This document shows positions 43,008 to 50,161 of a stretch of 64,000 nucleotides of DNA, piece by piece; within the stretch, counting starts at the first letter, position 1, and every line of letters starts with the position of its first letter. Made by a program: the position numbers and the translations under genes. This stretch comes from Candidatus Tectimicrobiota bacterium (lineage in GTDB: Bacteria; JACPUC01), in NCBI GenBank assembly GCA_016192455.1, contig JACPUC010000026.1, forward strand, positions 213,355-277,354, in the 5' to 3' direction. Under the pieces are notes generated by a model. It made no database searches. It was given only the letters and a program-made list of their open reading frames with translations, and had not been told where the DNA came from.

Positions 43008-43375
43008 CGTGATGTCTCCTCGCAACCAGGCGGGCAGCATCCACCCGTCATGCGCAGCCTCTTCGCCCGGGCCTGGTCTCCCTCGAGCTCGGGCGCCTCC
43101 TGGAAACAACTGCCCAGACAGTCGAGCAGCTTCGCGTGGAAGCTGGTGCGAGCCTCCGTCAGCGAATAGAAGCACCAGCGGCCGTCCTTGCGGACCTCCA
43201 CCAGACCGGCTTCCCGCAGATAGCGCAGATGGCGAGAGGCCGTCGGCTGGGGAACTTGCAGCACCTCGACAAGATCCCCCACGCACATCTCGTCCTCGCG
43301 CAGCAGCAGGAGGATGCGCAGACGGATCGGGTCGGTGAACGCCCGGAACATGCGGTTAACGGCCGCGGTTCTCAT
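43004..43375 (-). CDS. arsR: ArsR family metalloregulator
   Basis: A roughly 123-residue winged-helix repressor of the ArsR/SmtB family. The DNA-binding helix is in [35 protein letters not shown] is the conserved N-terminal helix. The usual ELCVCDL metal motif reads EMCVGDL, so one Cys is missing. The C-terminus is Cys-rich instead (DCLGSCF and GGCCPPGC), suggesting arsenite is bound there as in other atypical ArsR types. It starts at ATG 43375 (GTG 43381 is possible). An inverted repeat overlaps the start and probably serves as operator. The stop overlaps the acr3 start. Confidence 0.9.
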   Translation of the reverse strand: MRTAAVNRMFRAFTDPIRLRILLLLREDEMCVGDLVEVLQVPQPTASRHLRYLREAGLVEVRKDGRWCFYSLTEARTSFHAKLLDCLGSCFQEAPELEGDQARAKRLRMTGGCCPPGCEETSR

Positions 43376-43399
43376 ATTCACTTATCCGAATATATGTGA
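43372..43399. promoter_or_regulatory. putative ArsR operator
   Basis: TCATATTC (43372-43379) and GAATATATGTGA (43388-43399) form an imperfect AT-rich inverted repeat overlapping the arsR start. This is the usual site for ArsR autorepression. Confidence 0.5.
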
Positions 43400-44491
43400 G
43401 GCGTGGATATCTGTCAAGGTGTCGGCTGCCGCGGGGGCACTGCAAAAGCAATGTCGTGGACTGGCCTTCGGGCACAGAACGTCCGAGACGATGGCCTGGC
43501 GTTGCGCGCGGCGTACTCGCGGCCCACCACGTCGCGCACCTTCACTTCCAGGGCCTTCCCGGCCAGTGCTGAATGGCGAGCCGCGCCAGCGAGCTCATCG
43601 GGTCTCCCCGGGGCGCCCGTGTCCGGCAGCGTCCGCTTCGTTCCCCTTGTTTGCTTTGATGATGGTTCCCTGGGCCTGGAGTAAGCCTCCTTTTTCCCCA
43701 AGGTGTCCAGCCGAAGCATACTTTATCGGGCCGAGGCTCAGCCCCCCTTGCTTGATCAATAAGTTTTAGACTTTCTCGATCATATATAGTATGCGTTATT
43801 CTTATGCTAGATATTGATATCTATCAAGTTTTTTCATTTTCACCGTCATTACATTAGCATCGAGTTCCTGGGAAGGGCGCAGGGTCGCCTACCTACATGG
43901 GTCTCCGGGCTCCGATGTTCGACTGCCTCAGCCAATGAAGCTAAGAATCTAGCCAGGCGTTGAAGCAGACTCCGCAGTGCTTAGGAGAAAGGCTGAAGAG
44001 AGAGTCCATCTCTACCGCTCTTCCGGGCGGTTTGTTCGCGGTGTCAAGCATGGCGAGGCGTCACGCTCCTGCTAGCCGCAGTGCTTTTCCTCTTTCCTTG
44101 ATAGCACAACATCCTGCTATCATCGCCTGCCACGTCACTGTAGTCCGTTCTCTCCACTTGGCAAGATCACCATTCAAGTGCGCCTCCACGATCCCATCGC
44201 AAACCCCGGTTAAAGCTAAGTCTGAACGCCCCAAATATCCTTTTAGTTTCTCATGCCTTAACTTCAAAGCACAAATTTATGAACGCCGCCTAAATTATTC
44301 ACATTTCAGTGAACCATACGCACCATCCTTAGATACTTTCTCCAGCAACTCTTCCTATTCATTCCGCCGCACCATGATGTGTCAAAAAGCCGATGTTCAA
44401 TATGTCAGCAGTGCCCTGTTACTCCATTGTGGTAAACTTCTCACCTGCCAATCGTTGCGTTTCCAGCGTGGTGTCAAAAAGGAGATCTCCT
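43400..44491. other. 1.1-kb AT-richer region with no supported gene
   Basis: The right half is visibly less GC-rich than the rest of the window. Short frames on both strands, including one overlapping the start of the iron-sulfur subunit, carry no motif and look compositional. It contains a strong FNR-type promoter at 43814 and then about 630 nt of leader before the TtrB-like start. It may include eroded mobile DNA. Confidence 0.5.
43814..43855 (+). promoter_or_regulatory. FNR-type class II promoter of the TtrBCA-like operon
   Basis: TTGATATCTATCAA (43814-43827) is a perfect FNR palindrome. TACATT lies at 43850-43855, the exact -10 position for a box centred at -41.5. The predicted start is near 43862 with transcription rightward. 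DNA around it is strongly AT-rich. Confidence 0.75.
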
Positions 44492-45259
44492 ATGCATGAT
44501 ACGACTCGCACGCGAAAGAAGATGGACCGCCGAACCTTCCTCAAGCGTTCACTAGCTTCGGGAGTGGCTGCGGCAACGGCGGCAGCAGCAGCCCCTAGCA
44601 ACGCTGCGGAGCCGAAGGCCCACCCGAGCAAACAGCTCGGCATGGTGATCGACCTGAAGAAGTGTATTGGGTGTAATGCTTGCACGATCTCCTGCAAGAG
44701 CGAGAACCATACCCCGCCGGGGGTGGTCTACAACGTGGTGCTTGAAGAAGAAGTGGGAGAATACCCCTATGTGTCGCGGCGATTCCTGCCGCGGCCCTGC
44801 ATGCATTGCAAGAATCCCTCCTGCACGAAAGTGTGCCCGGTTGGGGCCACCTATAAACGAGAGGAGGATGGCATCGTCGTTATTGACTATGATCGTTGCA
44901 TCGGCTGCCGCTACTGCATTGCAGCCTGTCCTTACGACGCGCGGTACTTCGACTTCGGTGAAGAATATAATGCCACCCCTACGGCGTTCGACCAATCCCT
45001 TTCCCCCGAATATGGCGAGTTGCGCAAGCGGCGCAAAGGGCGTTCCCCCATCGGCAATACCCGCAAGTGCACCCTCTGTCTCCACCGGATTAAGAAAGGG
45101 CTACAACCGGCCTGCGTCGATACCTGCCTCGGTCGTGCGCGTTACTTCGGCGATGTGGCGGATAAACAAGGGCCGTTGTGGCAGATGATCTCGAGACGCA
45201 GTCACATGCGCCTGCGCGAGGACTTGGGCAACGAACCATCTGTTTACTACCTACTGTAG
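44492..45259 (+). CDS. ttrB: four-cluster ferredoxin subunit of a respiratory molybdoenzyme (TtrB/PsrB/NrfC type)
   Basis: A 255-residue iron-sulfur subunit. The N-terminus has a twin-arginine signal (DRRTFLKRS, Arg13-Arg14) and an Ala-rich segment, so it is exported folded. Four [4Fe-4S] motifs follow: CIGCNACTISCK, CMHCKNPSCTKVC, CIGCRYCIAACPYD and CTLCLHR with CVDTC. It relays electrons between the NrfD-like membrane subunit and the catalytic subunit. It is the first gene of a B-C-A operon, the order seen in tetrathionate reductase ttrBCA and selenate reductase srdBCA. ATG 44492 follows AAGGAG. Confidence 0.88.
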   Translation: MHDTTRTRKKMDRRTFLKRSLASGVAAATAAAAAPSNAAEPKAHPSKQLGMVIDLKKCIGCNACTISCKSENHTPPGVVYNVVLEEEVGEYPYVSRRFLPRPCMHCKNPSCTKVCPVGATYKREEDGIVVIDYDRCIGCRYCIAACPYDARYFDFGEEYNATPTAFDQSLSPEYGELRKRRKGRSPIGNTRKCTLCLHRIKKGLQPACVDTCLGRARYFGDVADKQGPLWQMISRRSHMRLREDLGNEPSVYYLL

Positions 45260-45276
45260 ACCGGGAGGTATTGGCG

Positions 45277-46560
45277 ATGGATCAAGGAATCTTGCTGCAG
45301 AACAGGACCCTGTTTCGCGGCATGCTCGGGATGATTCTCGTTGCCCTGGTGATCGGTAGCATAGGCATGGTCATCCGATTCAGTGAAGGACTCAGGGTCA
45401 CCAATCTCGGCAGCATCATTCCGTGGGGCCTGTGGGTAGGCTTCTACATTTATTTCATTGGGTTGAGCGCCGGCTCGTTCTTGCTCTCGACGCTCGTCTA
45501 CGTGTTCCGCCTCGAAAAGTATGAGCCATTGGGACGGCTGGCGTTGTTCCAGGCTCTTATCTGCCTGGTGATCGGGCTGCTTTTCGTCTTCATCGACCTG
45601 GGGCATCCCTGGCGATTTTATATGGTGTACATCTCCCAGAACTGGCATTCCGTGCTTGAATGGGAAATCCACTTCTACCTGCTCTATATCGTCTTGCTTG
45701 CCGCTGAGCTTCACCTGGTGATGCGGGAGGATTTTCGCCTCCTTGCCGAGCGCAAGCGGGGCGTCAGGCGGTTTGTATATCGCCTCTTGTCGCTCTGGGC
45801 GGATGCGCCAACTCCCCGCATCAGGGAACGTGCCGCCACCGTACTGAAGGTATGCGGAATCATTGGCATCCCCACCGCCATCGCCGTGCACGGCGGCACC
45901 GGCGCCATCTTCGCGGTCGTCAAGGCCCGACCGTACTGGTACTCCTCTCTCTTCCCCGTCATCTTCCTGGTGTCGGCGTTGGTCTCCGGGGGCGGGCTCA
46001 TGCTCTTCTTGCGGGCTTTCTTCTTTAGCAACGAGACGCCGGAGGAGCGCGACATGCTTGCCGGACTTGGAAAGATGACAGGCGGCCTGCTGGCGCTGGA
46101 CCTCTTACTTCTGTCAATCGAGACGCTGGTCGGGTTCTACGGCGACATTCCAGAACACGTCGCAACCCTGCGGATGATCATGTTCAATGGACGGTATGCC
46201 TGGGCCTTTTGGATTCTTCAAGTAGCCATCGGAACCATTCTTCCCCTCATTATCTTTCTTTCCGGACGAGCTTCCCGATCGGTGGCGGCTCTGGGATTCG
46301 CTGGATTGAGCATTGTCGTGGGCATCGTGTCGGTGCGCATGAACATCGTCATCCCCGCGCTTGCCTTGGCCATCTTGCCGGGACTGACGGAGGCGTACCA
46401 CAACATCCGGCTCGATGCAGTCTACGCCCCGAGCCTCGTTGAATGGCTTACCACCATCTTCGCCTTGGGTCTGTTCGCCTTGCTTCTCGTTGCCGGACTG
46501 CGGCTCCTGCCCCTCGGCAAGAATCGTTTTTGGCAACGGGCAACCCTCGCGGAGGAGTAA
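45277..46560 (+). CDS. ttrC: NrfD/PsrC-family quinol-oxidising membrane subunit
   Basis: A 427-residue integral membrane protein with about ten hydrophobic segments. Family features are IPWGLWVGFYIYFIGLSAGS in the first helices and a DLGHPWRF segment. NrfD/PsrC/TtrC proteins take electrons from menaquinol and hand them to the iron-sulfur subunit. It starts 17 bp after the iron-sulfur subunit gene behind GGGAGG and ends 2 bp before the catalytic subunit start. The complex should face the periplasm and support anaerobic respiration. Confidence 0.88.
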   Translation: MDQGILLQNRTLFRGMLGMILVALVIGSIGMVIRFSEGLRVTNLGSIIPWGLWVGFYIYFIGLSAGSFLLSTLVYVFRLEKYEPLGRLALFQALICLVIGLLFVFIDLGHPWRFYMVYISQNWHSVLEWEIHFYLLYIVLLAAELHLVMREDFRLLAERKRGVRRFVYRLLSLWADAPTPRIRERAATVLKVCGIIGIPTAIAVHGGTGAIFAVVKARPYWYSSLFPVIFLVSALVSGGGLMLFLRAFFFSNETPEERDMLAGLGKMTGGLLALDLLLLSIETLVGFYGDIPEHVATLRMIMFNGRYAWAFWILQVAIGTILPLIIFLSGRASRSVAALGFAGLSIVVGIVSVRMNIVIPALALAILPGLTEAYHNIRLDAVYAPSLVEWLTTIFALGLFALLLVAGLRLLPLGKNRFWQRATLAEE

Positions 46561-46562
46561 CC

Positions 46563-49500
46563 ATGGATAGAAAGCGCCGCAACTTCCTCAGGACAACCGC
46601 CCTTGTGGGTTCAGCCGTGGCCGTGGGCGCCAAGGTGCAGCAAGTGATGACGCGTCTGGCGTACGCTGCGCATGAACAAACAATGGGAGAGTCCACGTTC
46701 GACTACGCCCAGCAGCATGCCGAAAACCGCATCTACAGCACCTGCTTGCAGTGTCACACCGCCTGCCAGATCGCCGCCAAGATCGTCGATGAGGTATGCG
46801 TGAAGCTTGATGGGAGCCCCTACAGTCCCCAGAATCTACTCCCTCACATTGCTTACGAAACCTCTCTTCAAGAAGCGGCAAAGATTGATGGCAAGCTCTG
46901 CCCGAAAGGACAGGCCGGAATCGAGACGCTCTACGATCCTTACCGCATCAGAAAAGTGTTGAAGCGGGATGGTCCGCGTGGCTCGAACCGCTGGAAGACC
47001 ATTTCGTTCGAGGATGCCATCCGCGAGATCGTGGAAGGCGGCAAGCTCTTCGCGCACCTGAACGAGCAGCAGGAGGTGGAAGGCCTGCGCTCCATCTTCG
47101 CTCTTCGCGATGCCTCGCAGGCAGCGGCGCTGGCTGCTGATATTCAGCGCCTCCGCTCAAGAACCATCAGCCTGGCCGAGTTTCGCTCCAAGCATCGTGA
47201 CGCTGCCGAGGTGCTGATCGATCCCAATCATCCAGACCTGGGCCCGAAGAACAACCAGTTCGTGTTTCTGGCGGGGCGCATCGAGCATGGTCGCAAGGAG
47301 TTCATGAATTGGTTCACGCGAACTTCCTTTGGCTCCGTGAACACAATTGAACACACCTCCATCTGCGAGCAGAGCCACCATATCGCCTACGGCCAGGTCA
47401 CCGCGCAGCCGCAGGGCAAAACATGGAAGCCCGGCCTCACCCATTTGAAACCCGACGCCGCCAACGCTGAATACATCCTCTTCTTCGGCACCGGCGCCTT
47501 CGAGGCGAACTTCGGCCCCACGCCAATGGCCGAGAAGATCACCCAGGGCATGGTCGACAGGAATCTGAAGATCGATGTCGTCGACCCGCGGCTCTCCAAG
47601 ACAGCCGGCAAAGCCAGCTCCTGGATCCCCATCAAGCCAGGCACCGACGGCATGCTGGCCCTGGCCATGGCAAGCTGGATCATCTCCCAGGAGCGCTTCG
47701 ACCGCCGCTACCTCGAGAATGCCAATGTGGCTGCGGCCCTGGCAGATGGCGAACCCACCTGGACGAGCGCGACTTACCTGGTGAAGCTGGAGAACGACCG
47801 ACCAAGCCGCTTTGTTCGTGCCAGCGAGCTGGCTCTCGGGAAGGAGGACGAGTTCGTTGTTCTCAGCGCTGGCAAACCAACGGCGGTTCGCCCGAACGAC
47901 ACAAAGACCCCGATCCATGGCGACCTCTTTGCCAGCTACGGCAGAGATGGCCTTCAGGCGAAAACCTCCTTTGCCCTGTTCGCCGAACTGGCCCAAAAGA
48001 CCAGCCTGGAAACGTACGCGAACCGTTGCGGCGTTGCCAAGGACGAGATCGTTCGCCTGGCTCGCGAGTTCACCAGCCATGGCAAGCGCGCCGTGGCGGA
48101 GTTTTACCGCGGTGCCGTTAAGCACACCGACGGCTACTACCAGGCGCAGGCGATCATCTCCCTCAACCTCTTGCTGGGAAACGCGGACTGGAAGGGCGGG
48201 CTAAGCAAGGGAGGCGGCCACTGGCACGAATTCGGCGGCAAACCGGGGAACCTTTTTGATTTCAAGAAACTCAATGCCGGCGCCCTGAAGACGTTTGGCA
48301 TGCCCATCTCGCGCGAGGCTTGGGCCTACGAGGAGACGACGCTTTTCGGCGGCAAGGGGTACCCGGCGCGGCGTCCCTTCTATCCCTATAGCAACAATAT
48401 CTACCAAGAAGTGATCCCGTCGGGGGCCGAGGGCTACCCTTACCAAGCCAAAGTTCTCCTCCTGCACAAGGGCACGCCGGCCTTGTCGACTCCAGCAGGA
48501 CACAAGTTTATCGACCTGCTGCGCGATACCACGAAGATACCGCTGTTCATCTCCTGCGACATCGTGCTCGGAGAGACGACGATGTACGCGGACTACGTGT
48601 TTCCCGACCTCACGTATCTGGAGCGCTGGGGAACGCCGCACGTTACCCCTGATGTGCAGACGAAAGCAAGCAAGGTGCGTCAACCAGTCGTCGAACCTCT
48701 TACCGAATCCGTGACCATTGATGGTGAGGAAATGCCGATCTGCATGGAAGCCCTGCTTATCGCCTTGGGCAAGAGGCTCGGTCTTTCAGGGTTCGGTCGG
48801 GATGCTTTCGGCGCTGGAGAGCACTTCAATCGGCCCGAAGATTTCTATTTGAAAGCCGTTGCCAACATCGCCCATGGTGACAAACCAGGCGAGGCGGTTC
48901 CGGAGGCGAGCGATGAGGAACTCGCGCTCTTTCAGAAAGCTCGTCGTCATCTCCCCAAGTCCGTCTTTGACGAGGCACAATGGCGCAGGGCGGTTGCCGG
49001 CGATGAAGCCCGCTGGCGGCGCACCGTCTATGTGCTGAACCGCGGGGGACGCTTTGAGGCTGCCGACAAGGCGTATACCGGGGATCGCCTAACCCATCGC
49101 TACGGAGAGATGTTCAACTTCTTCTGCGAAGAGGTGGCTTTGGGTCACAACAGCATAAGTGGAAAGCTCTTCGAAGGCTTTCCGCATCCAGAACCACCGC
49201 AGGATGCCGCAGGCAAACCTGTGAAGCAGTCGGGACACCGGTTTACCTTGCTTACCTACAAGACGATCCACCACGGGCAGTCCCGCACCGCACCGCCAGA
49301 CTACTGGCTCGCAGACCTGTTGCCGGAAAACCATGTGCTGATGAACGCCGCCGATGCGCGGAAGCTAGCCTTGAAGGCAGGGGACATTGTACGCCTCGTC
49401 TCGCAGTCAAACCGCGATGGCATGTTTGATGTCGGGGATGGCAGACGACTGGCAGTGCAGGGGAAAATTCGCCCCATTCAAGGGCTGCGCCCAGGAACAA

Positions 49501-49715
49501 TCTCCGTATCCTGGCACTTTGGGCACTGGGCATACGGCTCTCAGGATGTAGTCATCGATGGCATCACAATCAAGGGTGACTCGCGCCGGAACACTGGCCT
49601 TACTACCAATCCGGTGCTCCTGACGGACCCGCTCATCAAGAACGTGTGTCTGACAGACCCAATAGGCGGCAGCGCTTCCTTCTTCGACACCAAGGTCAAT
49701 CTCGTCAAAGTGTAA
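46563..49715 (+). CDS. ttrA: TtrA/SrdA-type catalytic molybdopterin oxidoreductase
   Basis: A 1050-residue DMSO-reductase-family catalytic subunit. A twin-arginine signal (KRRNFLRTT) begins the protein. The N-terminal [4Fe-4S] motif has Cys61, Cys64, Cys68 and Cys113. Cys268 in HTSICEQS is the likely molybdenum ligand. Length and the CLQCHTAC/GSPYSP pattern fit tetrathionate-reductase-like TtrA better than arsenate reductase ArrA (about 850). The substrate could be tetrathionate, selenate, arsenate or another oxyanion or sulfur compound. The neighbouring ars operon makes arsenic compounds possible but does not prove it. The ATG is behind GGAGGAG. Confidence 0.85.
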   Translation: MDRKRRNFLRTTALVGSAVAVGAKVQQVMTRLAYAAHEQTMGESTFDYAQQHAENRIYSTCLQCHTACQIAAKIVDEVCVKLDGSPYSPQNLLPHIAYETSLQEAAKIDGKLCPKGQAGIETLYDPYRIRKVLKRDGPRGSNRWKTISFEDAIREIVEGGKLFAHLNEQQEVEGLRSIFALRDASQAAALAADIQRLRSRTISLAEFRSKHRDAAEVLIDPNHPDLGPKNNQFVFLAGRIEHGRKEFMNWFTRTSFGSVNTIEHTSICEQSHHIAYGQVTAQPQGKTWKPGLTHLKPDAANAEYILFFGTGAFEANFGPTPMAEKITQGMVDRNLKIDVVDPRLSKTAGKASSWIPIKPGTDGMLALAMASWIISQERFDRRYLENANVAAALADGEPTWTSATYLVKLENDRPSRFVRASELALGKEDEFVVLSAGKPTAVRPNDTKTPIHGDLFASYGRDGLQAKTSFALFAELAQKTSLETYANRCGVAKDEIVRLAREFTSHGKRAVAEFYRGAVKHTDGYYQAQAIISLNLLLGNADWKGGLSKGGGHWHEFGGKPGNLFDFKKLNAGALKTFGMPISREAWAYEETTLFGGKGYPARRPFYPYSNNIYQEVIPSGAEGYPYQAKVLLLHKGTPALSTPAGHKFIDLLRDTTKIPLFISCDIVLGETTMYADYVFPDLTYLERWGTPHVTPDVQTKASKVRQPVVEPLTESVTIDGEEMPICMEALLIALGKRLGLSGFGRDAFGAGEHFNRPEDFYLKAVANIAHGDKPGEAVPEASDEELALFQKARRHLPKSVFDEAQWRRAVAGDEARWRRTVYVLNRGGRFEAADKAYTGDRLTHRYGEMFNFFCEEVALGHNSISGKLFEGFPHPEPPQDAAGKPVKQSGHRFTLLTYKTIHHGQSRTAPPDYWLADLLPENHVLMNAADARKLALKAGDIVRLVSQSNRDGMFDVGDGRRLAVQGKIRPIQGLRPGTISVSWHFGHWAYGSQDVVIDGITIKGDSRRNTGLTTNPVLLTDPLIKNVCLTDPIGGSASFFDTKVNLVKV

Positions 49716-49764
49716 CTCGATTCCCAGATATTTTTCGCGTCGCTGGTGAACCTTACACTGGAGG

Positions 49765-49789
49765 TGTACTGACCCCGATTTCTTGGACA
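49765..49789. mobile_element. possible IS3-family terminal remnant
   Basis: TGTACTGACCCCGATTTC followed by TTGGACA resembles the terminal inverted repeats of several IS3-family elements as I recall them. No transposase or matching opposite end is found nearby, so at most a solo end remains. It lies 50 bp after the TtrA-like stop, near the right edge of the less GC-rich segment. The rest of 49716-50161 holds a terminator and no gene. Confidence 0.35.
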
Positions 49790-50072
49790 CTCAGATCAGC
49801 TCGTTTTGGGTCGGCTCCTCTTCCCTATCTTGGTCAGCTACAGTTGTGGCTTTGTGCCAAACCTTGAGTCATCACCGAATACAATAACATATCATTAACC
49901 ACGGGACGAGCTGGCGGCACGTCATCGAGCCGGCAGCAACCCCGCGGGGAGGCGTGTCTCGTCCGTGCGGCCTCGGTACCGATGTTCCCCCAGCGTTGTT
50001 AGACGAGCAATCATGCCGCTGGTCCCCCTGGTGCTCCCCCGTAGCAGGTTCCAGACTGGGCGCTCCCTGCCG

Positions 50073-50112
50073 GAAAACACCCCAGCCGCTCCGCACCTGG
50101 GAGCGGCTGGGG
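50073..50112 (-). terminator. intrinsic terminator of the minus-strand molybdoenzyme gene
   Basis: CCCCAGCCGCTCC (50080-50092) pairs with GGAGCGGCTGGGG (50100-50112), a 13-bp stem. On the minus strand it is followed by TGTTTTCC. It lies 50 bp after the stop codon at 50162. Confidence 0.75.
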
Positions 50113-50161
50113 GTAGGTGATGCGCCGGCGAGGGGCGCTGGATCCCCTGGTGTCACTCGAC

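Noticed and set aside
43752-43763. TTGATCAATAAG as a further FNR site
   Set aside because: Half-site spacing is wrong; only the site at 43814 has the full palindrome.
43960-44499. Plus-strand 179-codon frame before the TtrB-like gene
   Set aside because: Ser/Leu-rich with no motif, no ribosome-binding site, and it overlaps the well-supported start at 44492.
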